DNA of 64,000 nt, taken from assembly GCA_910574835.1 (NCBI GenBank), contig CAJTDE010000007.1:61211-125210 (forward strand). The letters run 5' to 3'. Both the position numbers and the translations under genes were made by a program. This document shows positions 24,287-33,023 of the stretch, one piece after another (within the stretch, counting starts at the first letter, position 1; each line of letters starts with the position of its first letter). The stretch is from Clostridia bacterium (GTDB taxonomy: Bacteria; Bacillota; Clostridia; Lachnospirales; Lachnospiraceae). The notes under the pieces are model-generated. The model saw only the letters and a program-made list of their open reading frames with translations, ran no database searches and was not told where the DNA came from.

Positions 24287-25984
24287 ATGGCAAGAACAGC
24301 AAACCGGGGGACAATAAGCGCCAGCACCCCTACTTCATACAATATGATGCGCTGGAGGCTGGGTAAATATATCCGGCTCTCCAAAGAAGATTTACTCCGT
24401 GGTCGGGACGAAAGCAACAGCGTTATCAACCAGCGGCGGCTTTTGGAACAATACCACCAGACCCATCTGGACGAGTTCCATGACGGAACCGAACAGGATG
24501 TATATGTGGATGACGGCAAAACCGGGACGGATACTGACCGTGAGGATTTCCAGCGGCTCCTGGCCGATGTGTATAGCGGCAGGATCAACTGCGTAATTGT
24601 CAAAGACCTGTCCCGCCTCTCCCGTAACTATACCGATGCCGGGAACTTGATTGAAAATCTTTTTGTCCGGCTGAATGTACGGTTTATCAGCTTGGCGGAG
24701 GGGGTGGACAGTTACCGCAACCCGGACAGCGTATCAAACATTATCGTGCCGATCACTAATGTAATGAACGATCAATACTGCTACCAGACCTCAAAGAAAA
24801 TCCGGCAGGTATTTGATATGAAACGCCGCAACGGTGAGTTTATCGGCTCGTATGCCCCCTATGGCTATGTGAAAGACCCGAATGACAAACACGCCTTGTT
24901 GGTTGATCCCGAGGCCGCTGAAGTGGTAAAAAGCATTTTTGCTTTGTTCCTGTCCGGCATGAACAAGCGGGGGATCACCTATTACTTGAACGACCACGGG
25001 ACACTTTGCCCCACAGCCTATAAGCAACAGCAAGGGCTCAAGTACAACGCCCCCAACGCCCAGGGCAATCCTATGTGGAGCACGATCACCATAGACACGA
25101 TCTTAAAAAACCGTGTTTATGTGGGGGATATGGTACAAGGCCGCCAGCGGGTGAAAAGCTATAAAATCCACATTCAAGAAAAAGTGCCGGAGGAAGAATG
25201 GTTTATCGTGGAGAATACCCACGAGGCCATCATAGACCGGGAAACCTTTGCAAAGGTGCAGAGCCTGCTCAAACGGGATACCCGCACCGCTCCAAAAGCT
25301 AAACAGCTTTACCTGTTCAGTGGTTTTCTGAAATGTGCCGATTGTGGCCGGGCGATGTCCCGGATCGCATCCAAAGGGATTTATGTATATTATCAATGCG
25401 GGACTTATAAAAGCCTGTCAAAAAAGGCTTGCACCATGCACTCAATTAAAAGTGACCGTCTTGAGGCCGGGGTACTGTTTGCGATCCAACAACAGGTGCA
25501 TCTGGCAATTACCTATTCCGAACTTGTTGCCCGTATCAACTCCGCACCTCTGAAAAAGAGCAAGTCAAAGCGGCTGGAAGATACCATTGCCGCAAAAGAA
25601 AAAGAGCTTGCTAAAATCATGCGATACAAGCAGGCCCTTTATCAAGACTGGAAAGACGGGGAAATTACCCGCAACGATTACCGGCACATGAGCGAGGACT
25701 ATGAACAGCAGTTTGAGGCCCTCACACGCATTATGCAAACGCTGACGGCGGAGCAGGAGCAACTGGAAAATGGTGTGGATGCGGAAAGCCCATGCCTTAC
25801 CGCATTTCTCAAATACCGGAACATTGATAAGCTGACACGGGAAATTTTAGGCGAGCTGATCGACCACATTAAGGTTTACGAGGGCGGCAATATCAGCGTG
25901 AAATTCAAATACGCTGACGAGTTCCGCCGTATAGCAGAATATATCGAACTCAATTCCCCTATGGTTACGGGGGCCGCAGGCTGA
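24287..25984 (+). CDS. Large serine recombinase (integrase of the element)
   Basis: Site-specific integrase/excisionase of the TndX/TnpX class, 565 aa. Domains: N-terminal resolvase domain with catalytic Ser32 in YIRLSKED and Arg motif VKDLSRLSRNY; recombinase domain (KRRNGEFIGSYAPYGYVKDP ... NKRGITYYLN); zinc ribbon CADCG ... CGTYKSLSKKAC; coiled coil around 430-500; C-terminal tail. ATG at 24287 with GGGAAGGAGG. It is the last gene of the element; the sequence changes into an IS200 transposase fragment ~50 bases past its stop, which locates the element's right end. All catalytic residues I can identify are present, so it may be active. Confidence 0.93.
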   Translation: MARTANRGTISASTPTSYNMMRWRLGKYIRLSKEDLLRGRDESNSVINQRRLLEQYHQTHLDEFHDGTEQDVYVDDGKTGTDTDREDFQRLLADVYSGRINCVIVKDLSRLSRNYTDAGNLIENLFVRLNVRFISLAEGVDSYRNPDSVSNIIVPITNVMNDQYCYQTSKKIRQVFDMKRRNGEFIGSYAPYGYVKDPNDKHALLVDPEAAEVVKSIFALFLSGMNKRGITYYLNDHGTLCPTAYKQQQGLKYNAPNAQGNPMWSTITIDTILKNRVYVGDMVQGRQRVKSYKIHIQEKVPEEEWFIVENTHEAIIDRETFAKVQSLLKRDTRTAPKAKQLYLFSGFLKCADCGRAMSRIASKGIYVYYQCGTYKSLSKKACTMHSIKSDRLEAGVLFAIQQQVHLAITYSELVARINSAPLKKSKSKRLEDTIAAKEKELAKIMRYKQALYQDWKDGEITRNDYRHMSEDYEQQFEALTRIMQTLTAEQEQLENGVDAESPCLTAFLKYRNIDKLTREILGELIDHIKVYEGGNISVKFKYADEFRRIAEYIELNSPMVTGAAG

Positions 25985-26035
25985 CCCCCTAACCTAAAAC
26001 AATTCCGTTTGCTTGTTTTCCTAATATATAACGCC

Positions 26036-26181
26036 CATATGTAGATACGGTAGGGAAAAATGCAAAGAAAATACAAGAGTATATACAAAATCAACTGAAG
26101 GAGGATTTGGAATATGATCAAATAACATTAAAGGAGTATATGGACCCGTTTACGGGTGAGCCAGTAAAAAGAAACAAATAA
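26036..26181 (+). pseudogene. C-terminal fragment of an IS200/IS605 TnpA transposase
   Basis: In-frame YVDTVGKNAKKIQEYIQNQL, then KEDLEYDQITLKEYMDPFTG and a stop. YxxTVGKN...I.EYI.NQ..ED is the C-terminal signature of Y1 (HUH) single-strand transposases. The first ~105 residues are absent: the left boundary coincides with the right end of the serine-recombinase element, suggesting the element inserted into this IS copy. Confidence 0.75.
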
Positions 26182-26183
26182 AG

Positions 26184-26308
26184 AACCCTTTAGGGTTAGT
26201 GAGTAAGTGATGTTGCGGCTGGCGAACCACTCGATGAGTCTTTAGACTCCAGTGCCGGTAAAAGGCCCTTATAGGGCCAGAACAAGCCACCGGCTAAGCC
26301 GGTGGTTC
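26184..26308 (+). mobile_element. IS200/IS605 right end with hairpins
   Basis: Directly after the tnpA stop come four small hairpins: AACCCTTTAGGGTT, GAGTCTTTAGACTC, GGCCCTTATAGGGCC and the 8-bp GCCACCGGCTAAGCCGGTGG followed by TTCTGAC. The last is the classical subterminal right-end hairpin recognised by Y1 transposases. Confidence 0.7.
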
Positions 26309-26458
26309 TGACTGGGTGGGGGACGCAGTTCATCCAGGCTGGGGCGGAAGGGGGCGGCGGGGGAAAATTTTTTTGCCATATGTTTGGGAGGTGTCACAAT
26401 GGGGTGTGGGGCTGGTTTTTTGTAGGGGAGCCTCAATATTATTTGGAGGTATGGTATC

Positions 26459-26710
26459 GTGCAACAGAAGATGTATGGTTATATTCGTGTGTCTACCAGG
26501 GAACAGAATGAGGAACGGCAGAGGATTGCTTTGTTGGAGATGGGGGTGCCTAAGGAGCGGATTTATGTGGATTTGAATGAACAGTGGAGGAGGATTACGA
26601 AGGAGAAGGGGCGGTTTGGAAGGCAGGAGGCGATGCTGTGTGATATGCCCTTGTCTACTTTTTATAAGAGGGCGAATCAGTTTCGGGATAAAACGGGGAA
26701 TAAGCATTGA
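26459..26710 (+). pseudogene. Resolvase with large in-frame internal deletion, 83 codons
   Basis: Starts (GTG after TTTGGAGG) as a small serine resolvase: MYGYIRVSTREQNEERQRIA, catalytic Ser in RVSTREQ, then LLEMGVPKERIYVDLN. It jumps at about residue 43 to the C-terminal end of the same family: EQWRRITKEKGRFGRQEAML then CDMPLSTFYKRANQFR. Roughly 100 codons of the catalytic core are missing but the frame is preserved. It probably makes no active recombinase; a short DNA-binding product is conceivable. Confidence 0.7.
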
Positions 26711-26773
26711 ATCGGAGGGTTGAAGTTGATATACTAGGAGTGATAGGGGACTTGGCGAAAGGGTGGTGCGGAT

Positions 26774-28453
26774 ATGGCGAGGACCGTAGGGATTGGACAT
26801 CAGATTTTTGAACAATTGATTACAAATGATAATTTTTATGTGGATAAAACTTTGTTTATTAAGGAATGGTGGGAGAATCAGGATGCGGTGACGCTGATTA
26901 CCCGTCCCAGGCGCTTTGGGAAGACTTTGATGATGAATACGGTGGAGAGGTTTTTTTCGGTGGAGTATGCCGGGCGCGGGGAGGTGTTTGAAGGGCTTGG
27001 GATTTGGGAGGAGGAGAAGTACCGGGAGCTTCAGGGGACTTTTCCGGTGATTTTTTTGAGCTTTGCCGATATCAAGGAAAAATCTTTTTCTCAGGCAAGA
27101 AAAAGGATATGTCAGAATATCCGGCGTCTGTATGACAAATATGATTTTCTTTTGGACGGTAACTGCCTGCGCGATGGGGAAAAGGAGCTTTATCATAAAA
27201 TTTCTGCTGAAATGGAGGATTATCTGGCGGTTGATTCTTTAAAATACCTTTCGGATTATCTTTCCCGTTACTATGGGAAAAAGGTGCTTTTTCTTTTGGA
27301 TGAGTATGATACTCCGATGCAGGAGTCTTATACGGAAGGCTTTTGGGAGGAAATGGTTTCTTTTACACGAAGCTTGTTTAATTCTACTTTTAAGACGAAT
27401 CCCTATCTGGAACGGGCGATAATGACGGGAATTACCAGGGTGAGCAAGGAATCGGTTTTTTCGGATCTGAATAATCTGACGGTAGTGACGACCACATCCG
27501 ATGCTTATGCGGACTGTTTCGGTTTTACGGAAGAGGAGGTGTGGGCGGCTCTGGAGGAATATGGGCTTTCGGAGAAAAGGGACGAGGTCAGAAGCTGGTA
27601 TGATGGATTTACTTTTGGAAGCAGGAGTGATATTTACAATCCCTGGTCGATTCTGAATTTCTTGAAAACCGGAAAATTCGCTGCTTATTGGGCCAATACC
27701 AGCAGCAACGGTTTAATCGGAAAGCTGATACAGGGAGGAAATCCTAATATTAAGATGGTTATGGAGGATTTTCTGCTGGGGAAATCGTTTCATGTTCAGC
27801 TGGACGAGCAGATTGTATTCAGTCAGCTGGATCGCAAGGAGAGCGCTGTCTGGAGTCTTTTGCTGGCCGGCGGCTATCTGAGGATGAAAAGCTATGTCCG
27901 GAAGGCGGGAAGGATTACTTATGAGCTTGTTTTGACTAATGAAGAAGTGCGTCTGATGTTTGAGGAGATGATTGAGGACTGGTTTGGGGGAGATACCCTG
28001 TCGTATAACGGATTTATTAAGGCGCTGCTTGGAGATGACAGGAAGGGCATGAATCTTTATATGAATAAGATCGCCCTGTCTACGTTCAGCTTTTTCGATA
28101 CGGGAGGAAGACCTTCCGAATATACGGAGCCGGAGCGCTTTTATCATGGTTTTGTTTTGGGGCTTCTGGTGGAGCTGCGGGAGCGTTATATCCTTACTTC
28201 CAATAGAGAAAGCGGTTACGGGAGATACGATGTGATGCTGGAGCCGCGCAGAATGGAGGATGCGGCAGTGATTTTAGAGTTTAAGGTCCGTGATCCGGAT
28301 GAGGAAAAAACGCTGGAGGATACGGTGCGGGCGGCTCTTGCGCAGATTGAGGAGAAGAAGTATGCGGCATATTTGGAGGCAAGGGGGATTGCACCGGAGC
28401 GGATTCATAAGTTTGGGTTTGCTTTTGAAGGGAAAAAGGTATTGATTGGGTAG
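26774..28453 (+). CDS. AAA-ATPase-like protein with C-terminal PD-(D/E)XK domain, 559 aa
   Basis: Member of the AAA-ATPase_like/DUF1703 family that is expanded in gut Bacteroidota and Clostridia. N-terminal ATPase: P-loop [12 protein letters not shown] near residue 42 and Walker [13 protein letters not shown] near 170, with a sensor-like [10 protein letters not shown]. The C-terminal part (about 445-555) has nuclease-fold residues [24 protein letters not shown] and VILEFKVRD (D and ExK). Length is normal. A decayed copy lies at 4224-5014. The family is of unproven function, possibly nucleic-acid processing or a mobile selfish gene. Upstream and downstream flanks are mobile debris. Confidence 0.87.
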   Translation: MARTVGIGHQIFEQLITNDNFYVDKTLFIKEWWENQDAVTLITRPRRFGKTLMMNTVERFFSVEYAGRGEVFEGLGIWEEEKYRELQGTFPVIFLSFADIKEKSFSQARKRICQNIRRLYDKYDFLLDGNCLRDGEKELYHKISAEMEDYLAVDSLKYLSDYLSRYYGKKVLFLLDEYDTPMQESYTEGFWEEMVSFTRSLFNSTFKTNPYLERAIMTGITRVSKESVFSDLNNLTVVTTTSDAYADCFGFTEEEVWAALEEYGLSEKRDEVRSWYDGFTFGSRSDIYNPWSILNFLKTGKFAAYWANTSSNGLIGKLIQGGNPNIKMVMEDFLLGKSFHVQLDEQIVFSQLDRKESAVWSLLLAGGYLRMKSYVRKAGRITYELVLTNEEVRLMFEEMIEDWFGGDTLSYNGFIKALLGDDRKGMNLYMNKIALSTFSFFDTGGRPSEYTEPERFYHGFVLGLLVELRERYILTSNRESGYGRYDVMLEPRRMEDAAVILEFKVRDPDEEKTLEDTVRAALAQIEEKKYAAYLEARGIAPERIHKFGFAFEGKKVLIG

Positions 28454-28548
28454 GTGAAAATTCATTTACCGGAATGTGATTTGTTTGATGGGTGAGTCCG
28501 ACAGATGTAAATTGTCAGAAAAAAGTACACCTTTTGAGGATTCGCTTT

Positions 28549-28743
28549 ATGCCGCCAAAGACCATTTATAAAATCGTACATCAATACAGCAGAGATTCCA
28601 TTTCGGAGGAGGATATGCAAAAGCTCCGGGAAATCGCGGTGGACTATGCAAAGGTAAAGAATTATGTGTATACACGTTTTGGCGGAATTGCCGGTCTGTC
28701 TAAGCTGTATTCCGGCTATACCGTGCAGAATGAAATGACGGCC
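28549..28743 (+). pseudogene. N-terminal fragment of a TnpB-like (IS605 OrfB family) protein
   Basis: From ATG 28549: MPPKTIYKIVHQYSRDSISE, DYAKVKNYVYTRFGGIAGLS, KLYSGYTVQNEM, then abrupt change to tnpV sequence. I recall this opening (YVY-RFGGI-SL-K-Y-GYTVQNEMT) from TnpB-like RNA-guided nucleases of Lachnospiraceae. About 65 of ~450 codons remain; no catalytic RuvC residues are left. Confidence 0.55.
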
Positions 28744-28746
28744 GGC

Positions 28747-28901
28747 GCAGGAACGCCTTGAACGGCTCATAGAGGACATGAAACAGGCACAGGGTACACG
28801 AACAGCTAAAGGCTGAAAACGCCTTAGAATGGGTAAGACGACTCAATAACATAAGGGCTTGTGCGATGGAGAGTGTAAATGAGGAAATCATTTACGCATA
28901 G
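28747..28901 (+). pseudogene. TnpV fragment, frameshifted
   Basis: Reads AQERLERLIEDMKQAQG and, after a frame change, QLKAENALEWVRRLNNIRAC ... ESVNEEIIYA to a stop at 28901. Only the C-terminal half of TnpV is present, fused to the TnpB-like fragment. Homologous to 9895-10201. Confidence 0.75.
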
Positions 28902-28909
28902 GTAACATG

Positions 28910-28944
28910 GCGGCAGAGGGTTAAAGCTCTGTCGCTTTTCTTTT
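28910..28944 (+). terminator. Terminator before the sigma/ABC operon
   Basis: GCGGCAGAG/CTCTGTCGC stem with an 8-base loop followed by TTTTCTTTT. Confidence 0.7.
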
Positions 28945-28978
28945 CGGGGAACTTTGATTAAAGTTCATATTTCTGCGC

Positions 28979-29007
28979 TTGATACAGTTCGTTTGAACGG
29001 CTATACT
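28979..29007 (+). promoter_or_regulatory. Promoter of the HTH-sigma-anti-sigma-ABC operon
   Basis: TTGATA (28979-28984), 17-base spacer, TATACT (29002-29007), 29 bases upstream of the first ATG. Confidence 0.7.
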
Positions 29008-29035
29008 ATATACAATACACAACAGGAGGTCTAAA

Positions 29036-29230
29036 ATGTTTGAATATATGACAGCACAGGAAGCCGCAGAAAAATGGAATGTATCGCTTAGATGGGTGCA
29101 ACGGCTCTGCAAAGAAAACCGTGTTGAGGGGGCTTTAAATGTTAATCGTGTGTGGCTTATACCGCAAAATACTGTTAAGCCAGACGATGCACGAAAAAAG
29201 AAAAATAAAAATATTTCAAAAAACTTGTAA
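29036..29230 (+). CDS. Small excisionase-like HTH protein, 64 aa
   Basis: MFEYMTAQEAAEKWNVSLRW then VQRLCKENRVEGALNVNRVW and LIPQNTVKPDDARKKK. Same fold and motif order as the 62-aa protein at 18554 (EAAEKW-V-R-V; VWLIP wing; KP-D-R tail). ATG with ACAGGAGG. First gene of an operon with an ECF sigma factor, 46 bases upstream of it. Likely a dedicated regulator of the transporter module. Confidence 0.8.
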   Translation: MFEYMTAQEAAEKWNVSLRWVQRLCKENRVEGALNVNRVWLIPQNTVKPDDARKKKNKNISKNL

Positions 29231-29276
29231 GATTCTTTGAAATGCGAAGTCTTATAAGTGAGTAGGAGGTGAGAAA

Positions 29277-29777
29277 GTGGCAGGTTTTGAAGAAGAATTT
29301 GAGAAGATTTATAAAAGATATTTTAATGATGTATTTCTTTTTCTCAAAAAGCTGTCAAAAGACGGAAGTATTGCAGAAGAAATCACAAGCGAAACTTTCT
29401 TTAAGGCAATGCATTCAATAGATAATTTTCGTGGCGAAACAGATGTCCGTGTCTGGCTTTGCCAAATTGCAAAAAACTGTTATTTTTCCTACTTGAAAAA
29501 GCAACAGCGTATTGAAAATATTGATGATATTGATTTCCCAGACAATCAAGACACCATTGAAGAACAAATATCAAAGCAATATGATGCGATGCAAATACAT
29601 CTCTTGTTGCATAATTTAGCTGAACCTTATAAAGAAGTTTTTATGCTACGGGTCTTTGGAGAGTTAAGTTTTAAACAAATTGCAGATATTTTTCAAAAAA
29701 CAGATAATTGGGCTTGTGTCACTTATCACAGAGCAAGAAATAAAATATTAACACAAATGGAGGACAAAGATGAATAA
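29277..29777 (+). CDS. ECF-type RNA polymerase sigma factor
   Basis: 166 aa, GTG start after GTAGGAGG. Region 2: EKIYKRYFNDVFLFLKKLSK and EEITSETFFKAMHSIDNFRG, core-binding and -10 recognition. Region 4 HTH: LAEPYKEVFMLRVFGELSFK then QIADIFQKTDNWACVTYHRA. Standard length for an ECF sigma. It overlaps the next gene by 8 bases, whose product carries an anti-sigma zinc finger, so the two form a sigma/anti-sigma switch controlling the transporter downstream and perhaps its own promoter. Confidence 0.92.
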   Translation: MAGFEEEFEKIYKRYFNDVFLFLKKLSKDGSIAEEITSETFFKAMHSIDNFRGETDVRVWLCQIAKNCYFSYLKKQQRIENIDDIDFPDNQDTIEEQISKQYDAMQIHLLLHNLAEPYKEVFMLRVFGELSFKQIADIFQKTDNWACVTYHRARNKILTQMEDKDE

Positions 29778-30681
29778 TAAATGTAATTTAATCAGAGACA
29801 TCCTTCCGCTTTATGTAGAAGATATGGTAAGTACGGATACACGAGAGTTTGTTAGTGAACATCTCGAACATTGTGAAGCGTGCCGTGCAGAGCTTGAACA
29901 TATGCGGAAACCTGCAGACATTATCCCCAACACTGATATTGTTCCGCTAAGAAGAATCAAAAAGGAGTTATTTATCAAACGCCTTCAGACTGTTTTTTTA
30001 ACAGCGATTTTGGCATGTGCCATAGTGACAGTTATCTTTGGGATTTTAACATCACCTAAATTTTTCTCCTATTCCGATGACTTGTTCAATGTTGATAGTG
30101 GCGCTGACGGGAGCATTACCATCGCCTTTGATAATAAGGTAACAGGTTATAGCTGTATGAAAGAGTTTAATGATGAAACGAAAACAGAGATTTATCAGAT
30201 AAATGCTTGGACTACGACTTGGGACATATATTCGTCCAATCGTGGGAAACAAAATATGGTTATTCCCTTTGATAGAGAAACTAACATTCAGATTTTCTAT
30301 GCTCAAAACGATGGTTCCGAAGATGTATTGATTTATGGGATAAATGATAATGCTTATCAAGATACTGTAACATTGCCAAGACAAATTTTCTTGCCATATT
30401 TTATGCTAGCTTTTCTTGTCCTTGCCATACTTGCAGTTCTGCGGTTTTTATTGAAAAACAAGCAAGCAATAATTGTATGGATTGACAGAACTCTACTTTT
30501 CCCGATATCCTATATGGCAGCGCATCTTTGCACAAAAGGAATTAGCTTTACGAGTTATTCGTCAAAACGAGATTTTTGCATTATCGTTTTGGTTGCGATG
30601 CTGTTTTATTTTGCGATGTTGACAGGTACATCCCTTTATAAAGCAAAAAAGAGAACATCTCAAAAGAACTTTGAAGATTAA
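29770..30681 (+). CDS. Anti-sigma factor, zf-HC2 type, membrane-bound
   Basis: 303 aa. N-terminal cytosolic zinc-finger anti-sigma domain: RDILPLYVEDMVSTDTREFV then EHLEHCEAC (HxxxC-x2-C). One helix at ~75-95 (VFLTAILACAIVTVIFGIL), an extracellular domain of ~110 residues, and three more helices near the C-terminus (MLAFLVLAILAVLRFLL and following). The extracellular part could sense the stress or peptide. Coupled to the sigma gene by an 8-base overlap. Confidence 0.85.
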   Translation: MNNKCNLIRDILPLYVEDMVSTDTREFVSEHLEHCEACRAELEHMRKPADIIPNTDIVPLRRIKKELFIKRLQTVFLTAILACAIVTVIFGILTSPKFFSYSDDLFNVDSGADGSITIAFDNKVTGYSCMKEFNDETKTEIYQINAWTTTWDIYSSNRGKQNMVIPFDRETNIQIFYAQNDGSEDVLIYGINDNAYQDTVTLPRQIFLPYFMLAFLVLAILAVLRFLLKNKQAIIVWIDRTLLFPISYMAAHLCTKGISFTSYSSKRDFCIIVLVAMLFYFAMLTGTSLYKAKKRTSQKNFED

Positions 30682-30706
30682 CTCGGAATGCTTTGAGGTG
30701 GTAGAT

Positions 30707-31153
30707 ATGAAAAAATCTCTATTTAGACCAGCGGATATATTAGAACTAAGCGCTGTGTATATCCTCTGTTTTTCCCTAAATTTTGCGTTTGATTATGTGA
30801 AGACTATCGACTTGGACTCCTACATTCTAAAAAGCTATTTTAGGTCATTTTTAGAATATCAACTTCTAATCGTTATATTATTTACATTCATTGTGGTAGT
30901 TTTTCATTACCAAATGTTGTGCGGAAAAAAAGCAGAGGTGTTTTGCAGAATACTTGTAGGAGATACGGCGTTTCATATTACAATTCGGTATGCAATGGAT
31001 TGTCTACTGGTTTTAATGTTTGTTTATCTTCTATCAACTTTGGTAAATGTTTATTGGAATTTCAGTTTGATTAGTAATCTTCACTTAGTTGCTATTTTTA
31101 TCACATATATACTAATCAGTGCATGGCAGGTGCGAAAATATGAAAGTTTTTAA
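30707..31153 (+). CDS. Integral membrane protein of the ABC module, 148 aa
   Basis: Not assigned to a named family. About four hydrophobic helices: LSAVYILCFSLNFAFDYV, YQLLIVILFTFIVVVFHYQM, MDCLLVLMFVYLLSTLV and LHLVAIFITYILISAW. Start chosen at ATG 30707 (GAGGTGG upstream). It overlaps the permease gene by 14 bases. May be an accessory permease half or a regulator, since no similar gene is known to me in MacB operons. Co-transcribed with the sigma/anti-sigma pair. Confidence 0.72.
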   Translation: MKKSLFRPADILELSAVYILCFSLNFAFDYVKTIDLDSYILKSYFRSFLEYQLLIVILFTFIVVVFHYQMLCGKKAEVFCRILVGDTAFHITIRYAMDCLLVLMFVYLLSTLVNVYWNFSLISNLHLVAIFITYILISAWQVRKYESF

Positions 31154-32357
31154 GTATTTTATTTCAAAAATATTTTTAAGAAAAGCAGTACTCGGCATAA
31201 GCATGATTCTGTTGCTTTGCATGGCAAATTATATAACTTTTACTTCTTCTCGTTCGATTTTATCAACTTATCAAGGGTATCAAGAAACAAAATATATCAA
31301 TCAAGAAGGAAACTACATCGCTAACTTAGATCCAGATAGTCATATGGATATGGGTCTAATTAACGAAAATGGAACACAAGCAGTATATAGCTATTTAAAT
31401 AGTTATTATAATTACGCTTTTTATGTGGATGGATTCATTGTATCTGTTCCTAATGTTGATGATATGGAAGTACACTTAAGCTATATGAATGAGGAGTATT
31501 ACAAATTAAAACAATTTGAACTTTTACAAGGAGTGGATTTAGGCTTTGACTACCAACTTGATGATGAAATACCTGTTTTAGTTGGGAAAGGATTAAGCAA
31601 GACATATCCTGTTGGGTCAACGATTAGAATTGAAGAATCTGCCATTGGGCTTCCGATAACGCTTAAAGTCAAAGGGGTTTTGAAACAAAATGCTTATCAT
31701 TCTAATTATTATGCTCTCAATTCCAAGACATACTATAATTTTTCGATTTTCTTTCCTGTAAATAAGGATTTTATAAATCATGCGAATATAGACCTTCAAT
31801 TGAATGGTCTCATGGATATAACAATCCTACAAACTTCAGAAGAGGGAGTCGCAGATTTAAGTGAGGTCTTGAAAGATAATTTGGGTTTAGACTTTAACTT
31901 TTTTAGCCAAAAGGAAAATTACGATTATTTTAATGAATACTATCTTCATTCATTAAAAATCATGGCGATAATAACCTTTGTTTTGCTTGCGGTTATAACT
32001 TGTATTTCTGTTTGGAACGCATTAGTCAGTGTTCGCTTAATGCTGAAAGACTTTACTATTAATTTATTGGTTGGATTAAGCTATTCAAAGCTAAGAAAAA
32101 TATTTTATATCTATTTTGGAATACTTTCCTTTATTAACCTTGCAGTTGTTTTCATATTCACCGCTTTTAACAGGTATGGCTGTTGGATAAGAAAAGACGC
32201 TACTTTTGTTACTTACGGACTATTTGGGTTGATTGGAATGGACTGGCTGGCTTTATTGGTAGTGGTTCTTTTGAATATTATTATTGGAATAATGATTGTC
32301 GAAACTATGTTAAGGAAAATCAAAAGAATTCCAATTTCTTTGGGGGTATTACAATGA
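31140..32357 (+). CDS. MacB/FtsX-type ABC permease with extracytoplasmic domain
   Basis: 405 aa. One N-terminal helix (LGISMILLLCMANYITFTSS), a ~230-residue extracytoplasmic domain (from about 30 to 265), and three C-terminal helices (IMAIITFVLLAVITCISVW; FGILSFINLAVVFIFTAF; LALLVVVLLNIIIGIMIV), the MacB topology. VRLMLKDFTINLLVGLSYSK is the FtsX coupling loop. Start at ATG 31140; a longer in-frame start lies inside the upstream gene. The stop overlaps the ATPase ATG (ATGA). Resembles permeases of the lactococcin-972-type bacteriocin exporters, an inference. Confidence 0.82.
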   Translation: MKVFKYFISKIFLRKAVLGISMILLLCMANYITFTSSRSILSTYQGYQETKYINQEGNYIANLDPDSHMDMGLINENGTQAVYSYLNSYYNYAFYVDGFIVSVPNVDDMEVHLSYMNEEYYKLKQFELLQGVDLGFDYQLDDEIPVLVGKGLSKTYPVGSTIRIEESAIGLPITLKVKGVLKQNAYHSNYYALNSKTYYNFSIFFPVNKDFINHANIDLQLNGLMDITILQTSEEGVADLSEVLKDNLGLDFNFFSQKENYDYFNEYYLHSLKIMAIITFVLLAVITCISVWNALVSVRLMLKDFTINLLVGLSYSKLRKIFYIYFGILSFINLAVVFIFTAFNRYGCWIRKDATFVTYGLFGLIGMDWLALLVVVLLNIIIGIMIVETMLRKIKRIPISLGVLQ

Positions 32358-33022
32358 CTAAGATTATCGACTTAAGCATTAAAGAAAAAACATATAAGAG
32401 TAAAAATTCGCAGCTTTCAATATTAAACAATTTCAACCTTGAAGTTGCTGCTGGTGAAAAAATCGCCATTGTAGGAGAATCCGGTGTAGGAAAAAGCTCG
32501 TTGCTTAATATTATCGGATTGATAGATAGGAATTATGTTGGCGCATATACTCTTTTTGGTTCGATAACAAATAGCTTACATACAAGCGAGTTGGCACAGT
32601 GGCGAAATCAAAAGATTGGTTTTGTTCTTCAAGAGTCAGCACTTATCAATTCTTTGACAATTGAAGATAATATCAAATTGCCTTTACTTTATGCAGGTTC
32701 TGGAAAAAAAGAATTTAAGGCAGAAGATTTCGAAAGTGTAGTTGATGCAATTGGTATTAAACCAATATTAAAAAAGAAGCCGCTTGAATGTTCTGGTGGA
32801 GAAAAAGCAAGAGCCGTATTTGCCAGAGGAGTAATTATGAAACCTCAAATTATTTTGGCTGATGAGCCAACAGCATCTCTGGATGTGGAAAACAAAGAAA
32901 GAATTGTAACATTGCTTTTCAAAATGAACAAAAAATTTAGCACTACAATTATTACTGTAACTCATGATTTGGAAATAGCTAATCGTCATGATAGAGTAAT
33001 TCATCTTGAAAGGAGTAAATAA
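32354..33022 (+). CDS. ABC transporter ATPase (MacB/LolD type)
   Basis: 222 aa. Walker A GESGVGKSS near residue 42, Q-loop IGFVLQESALINSL, signature CSGGEKAR near 138, Walker B IILADEPTASLD near 160 and switch VTHDLE. It follows the permease with a 4-base overlap and precedes a 51-aa membrane protein. Its signature motif is ECSGGEKAR rather than the usual LSGGQ, as in some bacteriocin-export ATPases. An in-frame GTG farther upstream lies inside the permease and is rejected. Confidence 0.9.
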   Translation: MTKIIDLSIKEKTYKSKNSQLSILNNFNLEVAAGEKIAIVGESGVGKSSLLNIIGLIDRNYVGAYTLFGSITNSLHTSELAQWRNQKIGFVLQESALINSLTIEDNIKLPLLYAGSGKKEFKAEDFESVVDAIGIKPILKKKPLECSGGEKARAVFARGVIMKPQIILADEPTASLDVENKERIVTLLFKMNKKFSTTIITVTHDLEIANRHDRVIHLERSK

Positions 33023-33023
33023 A

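Noticed and set aside
26184..26308. CRISPR-like series of short hairpins
   Set aside because: The four hairpins differ in sequence and lack a repeat-spacer pattern; they fit an IS200 right end after the tnpA fragment.
26330..27196. 288-codon Pro/Leu-rich frame on the minus strand
   Set aside because: Mirror of the G-rich resolvase and ATPase coding strand; low-complexity composition and no start signal.
28549..28743. Active RNA-guided TnpB nuclease
   Set aside because: Only the first ~65 codons remain, fused to tnpV debris; no RuvC residues or guide-RNA scaffold were found.
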